Shown here: positions 54,721-64,000 of the stretch, piece after piece
How positions within the stretch are numbered: position 1 is the first letter of the stretch
Layout: every line of letters starts with the position of its first letter
The notes under the pieces: model-generated
What the model saw: the letters and a program-made list of their open reading frames with translations, nothing else
Database searches by the model: none
Told to the model about the DNA's origin: nothing
Assembly: GCA_016711205.1 (NCBI GenBank)
Contig: JADJTM010000001.1
Location: 1,736,001 to 1,800,000, forward strand
Length of the DNA: 64,000 nt
Reading direction: 5' to 3'
Source: Micropruina sp.
Lineage (GTDB): Bacteria; Actinomycetota; Actinomycetes; Propionibacteriales; Propionibacteriaceae
Program-made: the position numbers and the translations under genes

Positions 54721-56002
54721 GTGAATGTCTCCAGGCCTGGTGAGCGCCTGAGCGCCGCCGACGCCTCCAATGTGACCATCGATGCCACCGACCAGGTGAA
54801 CGTCTTCCTGCTGGCCGGCATCCTGGGCGCCGGGGGCTTCGTGGGATCCGACGGCAGCCTCGATCTGGACAAGTTTGCGCGCCGACATCGACGCGCGGCT
54901 GCGCGATGCGTCGGCACCCGAACTCGCGCGGCTGTCGCGGCGCATCGTCACGCACGCCGGACGGCTGGTATGGCAACCGTGCGAGCCGAACCTGGTCTGG
55001 CACGTCCGATTGGCCGATCCGGGTTCGCCGCCTGGTGACCTCACCGGGCTCTGCGCGCGCCTGATGGTCCGGCCGCTGCCGGCCGACCGTCCGCGATGGG
55101 AACTGCTCGTCGTACCGGGCGCAGCCGGCGAGCCTCCGGGACTCGTGTTCCGTGCCCACCATGCGCTGGCCGACGGCGTGGCCGCGGTACGCCTGGCCGA
55201 GGCGCTGTTCGGTTCCAAGCCCTCGCCGTCGCACCCGCCCATTGCGGCATCGGACGGCCCGCCGACCCACGTCCGAGCGCGGCGTGCCGGGTGGCGGCAA
55301 CTCGTCACCGGTGTCGCGCGCGTGGCTGCCATGGTGCGAGGCTCGGTCGGAGCGACGGTGCTGCTGGGGCCGATCGGTTCGTCGCGTGGCGTCGGTTTCG
55401 CCGAGGTGGATCTGGCCCCACTCGCGGAGGCCGCCAATCGCGCCGGTGGAACGGTCAACGACGCGCTGCTGGCGGCGGTGGCTGCCGCCGCCGTCGCCGG
55501 TCTGCGCGCCCGGGGCCAGCCGGTTCCGCCGGTGTTGCCGGCCAGCGTTCCGGTGTCGCTGCCGGAGCGGGCGGGATCAGGCAACGCGGTGGGCGTGATG
55601 ATGGTCGAACTGCCCACTGACCAGCCCGACGCCACCGAACGCCTCGCCCGTATCGCACAGTCGACGCGGGCGGCCAAGAACGAGGCCCGCGCGTCCGGCA
55701 CGTTCGAGCTCACCCGCACCCGGTGGGGGTCCCGGGTGTTCGCCCGGCTGGCTCGGCGTCAACGGTTCGTGGTGATGTTCGTCACCAACGTCCGCGGCCC
55801 GGCGACCGGCCTCGCGATCGGCGGAGCGCCCCTGCTGCACGCCTGGCCCGTGACCCCCATTCAGGGCAACGTGCGCCTGGGGGTGTCGGCGCTGTCGTAT
55901 CGCGGGCGGCTCGCGTGCTGCATCCACACTGACGCGGACGCACTCGATGCGGCGCTCGTCGCTGGTGAACTCAGCCGCGAGTTGGCCCTGCTTGCTGGCT
56001 GA
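54721..56002 (+). pseudogene. WS/DGAT-like acyltransferase with a frame break
   Basis: This resembles wax ester synthase/diacylglycerol acyltransferases. The N-terminus (RLSAADASNVTIDATDQVNVF) reads in one frame up to DGSLDLDKF. Then the frame changes and continues RADIDARLRDASAPELARLSRR to the end. A single extra G near 54877 (TTTGCGCGCC) would explain it. The active-site motif HHALADG is intact in the second part, and so is VTNVRGPATGLAIGG. Together the parts would make about 427 residues, near family length. The second part could start at a TTG (54875) but would lack the N-terminal strand. Real mutation or sequence error cannot be told apart here. Confidence 0.78.
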
Positions 56003-56078
56003 ACGCACCGGCGCTGTGTGACGGTCGCAGCGTCGAATATGGCCCTTCGGCGACGGTGGGAAGCAGTTTCGCGCCGGA

Positions 56079-57488
56079 TCAGTTGCGCGGTCCCCGGCTG
56101 CGCAGATCCTCGTCAGGGTGCTCGAAGCGCATCGGCTTGTGCTGACGGCGGTTGAAGAGGAACATCGCCACGCTCAGCACCACGCCGATCCCGATCAACA
56201 CCGCCGCAATGCCGTACTGCTCGAGCGAGCGGCCCGTCCATGGCCCGACGAGATAGGCGCAACTCAACGCACCGACGATCGGCAGCCAGCTCGGCGCGGT
56301 GAAGTGCTCGTGCTCGACCTTGTCCTTGCGCAGCACCAGCACCGAGATGTTGACCAGGGTGAACACCCCGAGCAGCAGCAGGGCCGTGGTACCGCCCAGT
56401 TGCGACACCTGGCCGACGAAGGTGATCAGGCCGACCGCCAGCAGGGTGGTGAAGCCGATCGCGATCCATGGGGTACGGCGCCGTTCGAGCACCCGTCCGA
56501 AGATCGGCGGCAGCACGCCCTCGTTGGCCATGCCGTACAGCAGTCGGGAGGCCATCAGCATGTTGATCAGCGCCGAGTTGGCGACGGCGAACATCGAGAT
56601 GAACGGGAATACCGCACCGATCGGCAGGTCGGGGGCGCCGGTCTGCACCACCAGCAGCAACGGCGTCGCCCCCGCTTTCGACAACTCGCCGGCCGGCACC
56701 AGCGCGACCGCGGACACCGAGACCAGCACGTAGATCACCCCGGTGATGGTCAGCCCGGTCAGCATGATGCGCGGAAAGATCTTCGAGGGCTCCTTGGTCT
56801 CTTCGGCCATGTTGACCGAATCCTCGAAGCCGACCATGGCGAAGAACGCCAACGACGTGGCGGTGGTGACCGCGATGAAGATGCCCTTGTCCGCAGGGGT
56901 GTCGAAGACCGTGACCCGGGAGAAGTCGGCGCGACCCTGCGACATGGCGTAGACCGCCACGAACACCACCAGCAGCAGACCGGACAGTTCGACGCAGGTG
57001 AGCACCACGTTGGCCTTGACGCTCTCACCCACGCCGCGCAGGTTGACCAGCCCGATCAGCAGCATGAACCCGATGGCCACCAGCAGCGTCACCCAATCGG
57101 AGGTCCCGAGGCCCAAACCCTTCTGCAGGTTCTCGGCGAACGCGCGGGCGGCGGTGGACGCGGAGGTGATGCCCGAGGTCATCACGGTGAACGCCACCAG
57201 AAAGGTCAGGAAATGGATGCCGAAGGCGCGGTGGGTGTAGAGCGCGGCGCCGGCCGCCTGCGGATACTTGGTGACCAGCTCCAGGTAGCTGTAGGCCGTG
57301 ATGGTTGCGACCACGAACGCGATCAGGAACGGCAGCCACACCACACCACCGACCTCGGCGGCCACCACGCCGGTGAGCGCGTAGATGCCGGTGCCGAGAA
57401 TGTCGCCGACGATGAACAGCAGCAGCAGGCCCGGGCCCATCACCCGTTTGAGTTCGTTCGGACGCTCGGTTGTTTCAGTGGCTGACAC
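56079..57488 (-). CDS. APC-family amino acid permease
   Basis: A 469-residue transporter with about 12 membrane helices. The first helix is GPGLLLLFIVGDILGTGIYALTG, with the GxG substrate-binding break. A conserved AFFAMVGFEDSVNMAEETKEPSK lies in helix 6 and the following loop, typical of the cationic amino acid/polyamine branch. The GTG at 57488 has GGAGG 7 bp upstream; the longer frame is rejected. The cytosolic C-terminus ends HPDEDLRSRGPRN. Substrate not determined. Confidence 0.88.
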   Translation of the reverse strand: MSATETTERPNELKRVMGPGLLLLFIVGDILGTGIYALTGVVAAEVGGVVWLPFLIAFVVATITAYSYLELVTKYPQAAGAALYTHRAFGIHFLTFLVAFTVMTSGITSASTAARAFAENLQKGLGLGTSDWVTLLVAIGFMLLIGLVNLRGVGESVKANVVLTCVELSGLLLVVFVAVYAMSQGRADFSRVTVFDTPADKGIFIAVTTATSLAFFAMVGFEDSVNMAEETKEPSKIFPRIMLTGLTITGVIYVLVSVSAVALVPAGELSKAGATPLLLVVQTGAPDLPIGAVFPFISMFAVANSALINMLMASRLLYGMANEGVLPPIFGRVLERRRTPWIAIGFTTLLAVGLITFVGQVSQLGGTTALLLLGVFTLVNISVLVLRKDKVEHEHFTAPSWLPIVGALSCAYLVGPWTGRSLEQYGIAAVLIGIGVVLSVAMFLFNRRQHKPMRFEHPDEDLRSRGPRN

Positions 57489-57651
57489 GTCGCACCTCCG
57501 TCGGATCGATGACCAACAGTGCATCCGCTGGACCTGCCGCGACAAGGCCCTCACCCCAAAGGGTGCACCCTTGCACCCTGGGACGGCATGGACGAGTTGC
57601 CCTACCGGTGCCGGGAATGTAGCCCCCGGGGGATCGGGAATCGGGGTGATC

Positions 57652-57781
57652 GCGGTGATCGGGAATCGGGGACGGTTCTCGCGGTGAGCGGGAATAGGGG
57701 ACGGTTCTCGCGGTGATCAGGAATCGGGGACGGTTCTCGCGGTGATCAGGAATGAGGAACCGTCCCCCATTCCTGATCACC
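57652..57781. repeat. 29-bp tandem repeats of the GGGGACGGTTC family with an inverted end
   Basis: Within the 310-bp gap upstream of the permease. Three 29-bp units start at 57652, 57681 and 57710 (GCGGTGATCGGGAATCGGGG then ACGGTTCTC). From 57739 an inverted ending GATCAGGAATGAGGAACCGT with CCCCCATTCCTGATC follows. It shares its core with 17150-17240. Upstream parts of the gap (57489-57651) show only partial copies. Confidence 0.85.
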
Positions 57782-57798
57782 GCCCGGCACGGCACCGG

Positions 57799-59004
57799 TC
57801 AGAGCAGGCTGAGCCGCTCCACCAGGTCCAGTGCCTGCCGGGTGAGCGGCGTTGCGGGCGTTCCCGGCTGGCTGAGCAGCTCCGCCACCTCGGCCAGCCG
57901 ATGCTCGCGGACGGCCCGGCGCAAGCCCGCCTCCAGCGGCAACGGATCGGCGGGCAGTTCGGCTGCGGGAACGGTCAGCCAACCCGGACGGCGTCCGCCC
58001 GCGGGCCACCGGTCGGCCAGGGAGGCACCGGGAGTGCATGCCGAGCCGGGCGCGAGGGGCTGCCAGTCGACCAGCGGAGCGAGCGCGGCCAGCGCGGTGA
58101 ACACGAAGCTGGTGTGATAGGTAGACAGCACCACGGCGTCGCCCTCGTCCAGGCCGGCGGCACCGTCGGCCAGACCCAGGGTCAGGGACGGCAGTGTGCC
58201 CACGGCCTTCGCGACGTCGCGCACCACCGCCAGGGCAGCACTCTCGACCGGGCCGGCGGGCACCGCCAGAAACGGCCAGGTGAGCAAAAGTTCCCCGGCC
58301 AGGTCGTAGTCGTCCTCATCCAGGGCGCCGGCCAGCGCCGAGCGTGCCTGCGCGATCAGCCGCGGCTTCCAGGCCTCCGGCACGCCGCCGGGATCGCGAC
58401 CGAAATCGGTCGCGTACATCAGGGCATGGGTGAAGGCGTAGTGGTCGTCGCGGGTGCCGTGCAACAGGTCGATCTCGTGGGCCAGCACCGTCCCCGCAAC
58501 GTCGTCGGAGGTGATCTCGCGCCGTCCGGTGAGCATGCCGAGCAGCCACAGCCGTTCGAGTCGCCGGTGCGGGTGCAATTCACGACCCTGGGCGGCGCGG
58601 GCGGCGAAAGCGGTGCGCAGCAGGGCGTCCACGCGCGCGGACCGATGCTGCTCGTGCAGCACCAGATAGGGCACCGCCAGCTCGAACGAGGCGGACGCGT
58701 GCAGGGCGAGCGCCGCGAGGGTTCGCGGGTCGACGGCCACCTGCGCGAGTCGGGCGGCGAGCCGCACCGAGGCGTCCGAACGATGGTGCGGATGCAGGAT
58801 GCGCAGCAGGATCGCGGACTCGGCGACCACCTTGGCCACGCTCGCACCGGCCTTGGCGAGCGCGGCATCATCGGTGGCGAGCGCGACGTCCAGGGCCCGT
58901 TCGCACATGTCGAGACCGCGGTCGATCCAGCCGGCCTCGATCGGCTGGACGGACGGCGCCGGCCTGGTCGACGACCCGGCCGGCGAGGTGAGCGTGCAGG
59001 TCAT
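57799..59004 (-). CDS. large partner of a two-gene unit, unknown function (DUF6895-like)
   Basis: A 401-residue, mostly helical protein with Leu/Ala-rich segments (ALAKAGASVAKVVAESAILLRIL, LWLLGMLTGRREITSDDVAGTVLAHEIDLLHG, HYAFTHALMYATDFG). The histidine-containing HALMYATDFG and LHPHHRSDASVRLA resemble the little-studied DUF6895 family, but that match is from memory and unsure. The ATG at 59004 overlaps the stop of the 83-residue gene by four bases, so the two are translationally coupled and likely work together. Confidence 0.6.
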   Translation of the reverse strand: MTCTLTSPAGSSTRPAPSVQPIEAGWIDRGLDMCERALDVALATDDAALAKAGASVAKVVAESAILLRILHPHHRSDASVRLAARLAQVAVDPRTLAALALHASASFELAVPYLVLHEQHRSARVDALLRTAFAARAAQGRELHPHRRLERLWLLGMLTGRREITSDDVAGTVLAHEIDLLHGTRDDHYAFTHALMYATDFGRDPGGVPEAWKPRLIAQARSALAGALDEDDYDLAGELLLTWPFLAVPAGPVESAALAVVRDVAKAVGTLPSLTLGLADGAAGLDEGDAVVLSTYHTSFVFTALAALAPLVDWQPLAPGSACTPGASLADRWPAGGRRPGWLTVPAAELPADPLPLEAGLRRAVREHRLAEVAELLSQPGTPATPLTRQALDLVERLSLL

Positions 59005-59252
59005 CCGATCCGGCCGGCCCCGAGCTTGGTGTTCAGCTCGCGCAGGTTGACCGTGAGTTCCTTGATCAGGTCGTCGTGCAGGTCGAAACCGCGCCACTTG
59101 AACAGCCGGAAGTCGCTGCCGCACCAGCGGATCCAGCCGTCGTCGTCGTAGAGCGTTCCGCCGAGCTCGCTGACCGTCTCGCCGATCGCCTTGAAGTCGA
59201 TCGCACGAGCGAAGTTGCTCGCCAGCTTCGCATCGACTTCTTCGTTGGGCAT
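59001..59252 (-). CDS. small acidic protein coupled to the DUF6895-like gene
   Basis: An 83-residue protein: DAKLASNFARAIDFKAIGETV, LGGTLYDDDGWIRWCGSDFR, then LHDDLIKELTVNLRELNTKL and a GAGRIG tail. It is Asp/Trp-rich in the middle with a single Cys. It has a strong AAGGAGG ribosome site before the ATG at 59252. No family is recognised. The ATGA overlap with the next gene and the better ribosome site suggest it is made in excess of its partner. A peptide precursor, chaperone or regulator are all open possibilities. Confidence 0.65.
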   Translation of the reverse strand: MPNEEVDAKLASNFARAIDFKAIGETVSELGGTLYDDDGWIRWCGSDFRLFKWRGFDLHDDLIKELTVNLRELNTKLGAGRIG

Positions 59253-59334
59253 GCCGCCTCCTTGGGTGGGGCCCGGTTGTTCGAGCCACCCCGCAAGAGG
59301 ATGCGCCGTGCCCCGCTGATACCCGCTGGTTGGA

Positions 59335-60222
59335 CTAGACCAGCACGGCCAGCGGGACGGCGCGACCGCCGTCCGGACGGTAGAGGGCGAGCAGCCGATC
59401 GCCGTGCAGCAGGGCGGTGGGGTCGGCGGGCAGGGTGAGCGCCAGGGGACGTCCGTAGCCGACGTCGCGGGCCTGCTCGTCGCCTAGTTCGACGACGCAG
59501 AAGCTGCGCCTGGCCACCTCGGCGAGCCCGATCAGTTCCAAACGGTGTGACTGCTCGGCGGTCAGCTGTTCAGGGCTGAGCGCTTCGGTGAGGTCGAAGC
59601 CACCGACCCGGGTGCGGCGCAGCGCCGTCAGGTGGCCGCCGGTGCCCAGCGCGGCCCCCAGATCGCGGGCCAGGGCCCGAATGTAGGTGCCCGAACCGCA
59701 GTCGACCACCACGTCGAGGTCGACCAGCGCGAGGTCGCCGGCGTTGCTGTCGCGGCGGGACAGCACCTCGAACCGCTGGACGCTCACCGGTCGGCCGGCC
59801 AGCTGAACGTCCTGGCCCTTGCGGACCAGGGCATACGCGCGTTGACCGTTCACCTTGATCGCCGAGACGCTAGACGGCACCTGGACGATGTCGCCCCGCA
59901 GCGGCCGCAGCGCCGCCTCGATCGCCTCGTCGCTGACGCCGGACGCTCCACGTTCGGCGGTGAACTCGCCGTCGGCGTCATCGGTGTTGGTGGCCTGACC
60001 CAGCCGGATCGTGGCCCGATATGTCTTGGTGGTGAGGGCGAGGTGGCCGAGCAGCCGGGTGCCGCGGCCGACGCCGATCACCAGCACACCGGTCGCCATC
60101 GGGTCGAGGGTGCCGGCGTGACCGACCTTGCGAGTGCCGAGCAGCCGGCGGCAGCGCCCCACGACCTGGTGCGAGGTCCAGCCGGTCGGCTTGTCGACGA
60201 CCAGGATGCCGCTGTCACTCAC
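59335..60222 (-). CDS. truB: tRNA pseudouridine55 synthase
   Basis: A 295-residue enzyme making pseudouridine in the T-loop. It begins SDSGILVVDKPTGWTSHQVV. The catalytic Asp is in KVGHAGTLDPMATGVLVIGVG. SCGTYIRAL-type sequence appears as DCGSGTYIRALARDLG. The C-terminal domain is of the shorter actinobacterial type. The GTG at 60222 gives the conserved N-terminus; the longer frame is rejected. It follows infB and rbfA in the standard order, with 152 bp to rbfA. Confidence 0.95.
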   Translation of the reverse strand: MSDSGILVVDKPTGWTSHQVVGRCRRLLGTRKVGHAGTLDPMATGVLVIGVGRGTRLLGHLALTTKTYRATIRLGQATNTDDADGEFTAERGASGVSDEAIEAALRPLRGDIVQVPSSVSAIKVNGQRAYALVRKGQDVQLAGRPVSVQRFEVLSRRDSNAGDLALVDLDVVVDCGSGTYIRALARDLGAALGTGGHLTALRRTRVGGFDLTEALSPEQLTAEQSHRLELIGLAEVARRSFCVVELGDEQARDVGYGRPLALTLPADPTALLHGDRLLALYRPDGGRAVPLAVLV

Positions 60223-60374
60223 CCGCTCAGGGTAGTGGCGGTTGAGAACCGCAGGGAACGGCTGCCCCGGTTCAGAGCGCCAGAGGCATCTTGCACGCTC
60301 CTGCACCTGACCGAACCACGCCTGCCCGAAGACGTCCGGCACGCACCCGCCCGCCACGGTCGCGGGCAAGTCCC

Positions 60375-60803
60375 TCAGTCCTGCTCGTCGTCCGCCTTCT
60401 TGTACGGGTCGGCGTCGCCGGCGTACGACGCGGTGGCCGCCTGGGCCGCCACCGCCTCGTCCGCCGCCTTGGCCCGGGCCAGGGCCTCGGTGATCTGCGT
60501 GGCCGTCTCGGGCACCGCGTCCAGCACGAACGCGATCGTCGGGGTGAACTTCATGCCCAACTGCTTGCCGACCGTGGAACGGATCAGCCCCCGTGCCGAC
60601 TCCAGCGCCGCAGCCGTGTCGGCCAGGGCCTGCTCGTCACCCAGCACGGTGTAGAACACCGTGCCTTCGCGACCATCGCCGGTGAGCCGGACGTCGGTGA
60701 TCGTGACGAAGCCGAGGCGGGGATCCTTGATCCGCCGCTCCAGCATCTCGGCCACGATCACCTTGATCTGCTCGGCCACCTTGATATAGCGCGGGTTACC
60801 CAT
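60375..60803 (-). CDS. rbfA: 30S ribosome-binding factor A
   Basis: A 142-residue assembly factor for the 30S subunit and cold adaptation. RYIKVAEQIKVIVAEMLERRIKDPRLGFVTITDVRLT and GRAKVFYTVLGDE-like sequence (EGTVFYTVLGDE) fit the KH-like fold. The end is Ala/Lys/Asp-rich and disordered. It starts 1 bp after the infB stop region, so it is coupled to infB. Confidence 0.95.
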   Translation of the reverse strand: MGNPRYIKVAEQIKVIVAEMLERRIKDPRLGFVTITDVRLTGDGREGTVFYTVLGDEQALADTAAALESARGLIRSTVGKQLGMKFTPTIAFVLDAVPETATQITEALARAKAADEAVAAQAATASYAGDADPYKKADDEQD

Positions 60804-60804
60804 G

Positions 60805-63667
60805 TCAGTCCCTCGGCTTCTCGACCATCTCGAAGGTCTCGATCACGTCGTCGATCTTGATGTCGGAGTAGTTGGACAGCGTCATGCCGCACTCGAACCC
60901 CTCGCGCACCTCGGTGACGTCGTCACGCTCACGCCGCAGCGAGGCGATGGACGTTTCGGTGACCACGACCCCGTCGCGGATCAGCCGCGCCTTGTTGTTG
61001 CGCCGGATCGACCCGTCGATCACCATGCAGCCCGCGATCGTGCCGAACTTGGACGAGCGGAAGATCTCGCGGATCTGCGCCTGACCGCTGACCTTCTCTT
61101 CGAAGATCGGCTTGAGCATGCCCTTCAGCGCTGCCTCGACATCGTCGATGGCGGCGTAGATCACCGAGTAGTAACGGATGTCGACGCCGGCCGAATCCGC
61201 CATCTGGGTGGCCTTGCCCTGCGGCCGCACGTTGAAGCCGATGATCACCGCATCGGATGCCTCGGCGAGCGACACGTTGGTCTCGGTGATCGCACCGACA
61301 CCGCGGTCGATCACCCGCAGGCTGACCTCGTCACCGATGTCGATAGCCGCCAACGCGTCCTCGAGCGCCTCGACCGAACCGGCCGAATCGCCCTTGAGGA
61401 TGAGCTTGAGCTCTTGGGTCTCGCCCTTCTCGAGCTGCTCGAACAACTGGTCGAGGGTCTTGCGCCGGGTGGTCTTGGCCAGCATTGCCGCCCGCTGCCG
61501 CGACTCACGCTTGTCGGCGATCTGTCGGGCCATGCGGTCGTCCTCGACAACCAGGAAGTTGTCGCCGGCACCAGGCACCGAGGTCAGGCCGAGCACCTGC
61601 ACCGGCATCGAGGGCGGTGCCTCGGTGACCTGCTCGCCCTGGTCGTTGATCATCGCCCGGACGCGGCCGTGGGCCGGACCGGCCACGATCGAGTCACCGG
61701 TGCGCAGCGTGCCGCGATGCACCAGGACCGTGGCCACCGGACCGCGGCCCTTGTCGAGGTGCGCCTCGATGGCAACACCCTGCGCGGGCATGTCGGGATT
61801 GGCTCGCAGGTCGAGCGACGCGTCGGCGGTCAGCACGATCGCCTCGAGCAGTTCGTCCAGACCGGAACGCGCCGTCGCCGACACGTCGACGAACATGGTG
61901 TCGCCGCCGTACTCCTCGGGCACCAGGCCGTATTCGGTGAGCTGGCCGCGCACCTTGGTCGGGTCGGCGGACTCCTTGTCGATCTTGTTGACCGCCACCA
62001 CGATCGGCACCTCGGCCGCCTTGGCGTGGTTGAGCGCCTCGATGGTCTGCGGCATCACCCCGTCGTCGGCGGCCACCACCAGCACGGCGATGTCGGTCGA
62101 CTTGGCACCGCGGGCACGCATGGCGGTGAACGCCTCGTGGCCCGGGGTGTCGATGAAGGTGATCTTGCGCTCCTGGCCGTCCACCTCGGTGGCGACCTGG
62201 TAGGCGCCGATCGCCTGAGTGATGCCACCGGCCTCGCCGGCGACCACGTTGGTGTTGCGGATGGCGTCCAGCAGTTTGGTCTTGCCGTGGTCGACGTGGC
62301 CCATCACGGTGACGGCCGGCGGACGCGGCGCGAGGTCTTCTTCGCCACCCTCGTCCTCACCGAACTCGATGTCGAAGCTCTCCAGCAGTTCGCGGTCCTC
62401 GTCCTCGGGCGAGATCACCTCGATGGTGTAGTTGAGCTCGGCACCCAGCACCTGCAGCGTGTCGTCGGCCACCGACTGGGTGGCGTTGACCATCTCGCCC
62501 AGGTTGAACAGCACCTGCACCAGGGACGCCGGATCGACGCCGATCTTCTCGGCCAGATCGGACAGCGACGCACCGCGCCGGAGCCGGACCGTCGATCCGT
62601 CACCTTGCCGGATCCGCACGCCACCTATCGACGGCGCCTCCATCTGGTCGAATTCCTGCCTGCGTTGCTTCTTGCTCTTGCGGCCGCGCTTGGCGGGACC
62701 GCCGGCGCGACCGAACGCGCCCTGGGTGCCGGAACCACCGCGGCCACCACGGCCGCGTCCACCGCCACCGGTGGGCGGACCGCCGGGAGCGCCGCGGCCC
62801 GGGCCGGCGTTGCCGCCGAAGCCGCCGCCGGGACGTCCGGCACCGCCACCGGGACGAGCGCCCGGCCCGCCGAAGCCGGGCCGGCCACCGCCGCCGGTGC
62901 GGGTCTGGCCGCCACCGAGGCCTGGGTTGGCCGTGCGGGGCATCATGGCCGGGTTCGGACGTGGCATGCCGGGAACCCCCGGACGCGCACCCGCGGGACG
63001 CGGCGCTCCGGGAACACCGGGACGAGCGCCCGGGCGAGCGTCAGGACGCCCGCCCGGCGCGGTGCCGGTGCCGGTGCCCTCGCCGCGGTTGTGGCGTGGT
63101 GCCGGGACGCGGGCTCGGCTGGGTGGACGGTTTGACGTCGCTGGACCCTGCCGTGGCCTCGGCTGATGCCGATGCAGATGCAGCTGGCGCCTGGGCGGCC
63201 GGGGCCGGGGCGGGAGCCGCCTGGGCGGCCGGGGCCGGGGCCGGAGCGGCGGGTGCGGCCGGGGCCGAGGAACTGGTCGACTGGGCGGCGGCTGCTTGAG
63301 CAGCCGGGGCCGCGGCGGCGGGCGCGGTGCCCGGAGCCGAGGGACGAGCACCCGGGCGCGGCGCGGCGGGCGTCGTGGACGTGGTCGCCGGGGCGGCCGA
63401 AGCCGAGCCCGCCGCGGCGGCGGGTGCCTGGGCACCCGGACGCTGGCCGGAATCGGGCCGTGCTGCCGGTGCCTTGGGGGTTGCCTGAGCGGGGGCGCTG
63501 GCCGCCTTCTCTGACGACATGCGCTCGTTGAGCCGCCGTACGACCGGCGGTTCGATGGTGGAAGAAGCCGAGCGGACGAACTCGCCCATGTCATTCAGCT
63601 TCTTCAGAAGATCTTTGCTTTCGAGTCCGAGCTCTTTCGCAAGCTCGTAGACGCGGACCTTGGCCAC
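60805..63667 (-). CDS. infB: translation initiation factor IF-2, with a single-base frame break
   Basis: The N-terminal IF-2 domain reads MAKVRVYELAKELGLESKDL from 63667, followed by an Ala/Pro-rich linker. Around 63080-63100 the frame must shift by +1 (from PGTTPQP to NRGEGTGTG). After that the gene is complete: a Gly/Arg/Pro-rich region, the second IF2_N domain (IGVDPASLVQVLFNLGEMV), the GTPase core with VTVMGHVDHGKTKLLDAIR, DTPGHEAF and NKIDKESADP, and C-terminal domains to VIETFEMVEKPRD. About 950 residues in total. infB is essential, so the break is most likely a sequence error in a GC-rich repeat (CACCGGCACCGG nearby), or tolerated through internal initiation. Next to ylxR and rbfA as expected. 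Confidence 0.92.
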
Positions 63668-63826
63668 TACTCTCCTTCAGGCCCGCGAGGTGCGCAGGCC
63701 AGTTAGTTGTTGTTGCTCATTTCGAGGTTTTCATCGAGTGGTCATGAGCGTGAGCCCACTTTCTGGTTTGGGATCCGACCGGATCGGCGGAGGCGCACCC
63801 ACGAGTGTATCGCCGCAGCCCTCGAT

Positions 63827-64000
63827 TCACCCAACCGAGGGCTCGTCCGGACGGGCGGCCAACGCGGTCAGCACCTCACGGAGTGCGGCCCCGTCCAGGG
63901 TGCGGCGCAGTCCCCGCGCGATCGCCCGGGTTTTCAGCGCCCGTTCGGCGCACGGGGCGTGCAGATAGACGCCCCGTCCGGGCAGCCGCTGACGCTGATC
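63827..64000 (-). CDS. ylxR: YlxR (DUF448) family RNA-binding protein, partial
   Basis: Only the C-terminal 57 residues lie in the window, running off the right edge. RLPGRGVYLHAPCAERAL, then KTRAIARGLRRTLDGAAL, fits the end of the YlxR fold (GRGAWLH, Cys-ERA, helix). YlxR lies between nusA and infB in most bacteria, and here it is directly upstream of infB on the same strand. The gap to infB (63668-63826) shows no clear motif. Confidence 0.85.
   Translation of the reverse strand, partial: DQRQRLPGRGVYLHAPCAERALKTRAIARGLRRTLDGAALREVLTALAARPDEPSVG

Noticed and set aside
60802..63135. A 777-codon plus-strand open frame across infB
   Set aside because: Antisense shadow of the IF-2 GTPase; no recognisable domain.

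Overview
This is about 64 kb of very GC-rich DNA with dense genes, frequent GTG starts and GGAGG-type ribosome sites. Gene order is typical of Actinobacteria: trmD-rimM-KH-rpsP, ffh, ftsY, smc, mutM, rnc, rpmF, DUF177, sepIVA-like, coaD, rsmD and recG in one block, and dapB, pnp, rpsO, ribF, truB, rbfA, infB and ylxR in another. The gene content (three-subunit proton-translocating transhydrogenase, CoA transferase, LppX- and LmeA-type envelope proteins) suggests Propionibacteriaceae or a close relative. That family assignment is inference.

Layout. 1-298 is a repeat array. 299-2300 is the trmD operon on the minus strand. 2507-10458 is an accessory stretch: an Nramp transporter, a methyltransferase, a TIR/beta-propeller protein, a YcaQ-type glycosylase and an amidohydrolase. 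10588-12102 is IS copy 1. 12205-31701 is the SRP/SMC/RNA-processing/recG/RNase J backbone, mostly minus strand, cut by a 1-kb repeat array and carrying a mutM gene broken by a small palindromic insertion. 31910-36776 is metabolic accessory DNA (GNAT, CoA transferase, GST, ACC deaminase, LmeA-like). 36810-41593 holds dapB, prs, pnp and rpsO. 41826-51903 is a second accessory stretch (phospholipase-D-like, ahcY, pntAA-AB-B, lipoprotein, GNAT, a nuclease-like protein, IS copy 2). 51932-64000 holds ribF, further accessory genes, then truB, rbfA, infB and the 3' end of ylxR.

The most distinctive content is repetitive DNA. At least four short repeat families occur. (1) A REP-like 20-bp inverted repeat, ATCCCGGC-N4-GCCGGGAT, lies singly, in opposed pairs and in tandem arrays at 39-292, 7818-8160, 14484-15488, 21913-22051 and 27161-27408; one opposed pair interrupts mutM. 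(2) A palindrome of about 60 bp is intact at 49249-49306 and split by two nearly identical IS3-family elements at the other two sites. (3) A family with the core GGGGACGGTTC occurs at 17150-17240 and 57652-57781. (4) A dispersed repeat of about 60 bp occurs at 27081 and 34949.

Three protein-coding loci (infB, a WS/DGAT-like acyltransferase and the IS transposases) show single-base frame breaks in GC-rich or homopolymer sequence. Because infB is essential, sequencing or assembly error must be considered for all the single-base breaks. The mutM insertion is too large and too structured to be explained that way.
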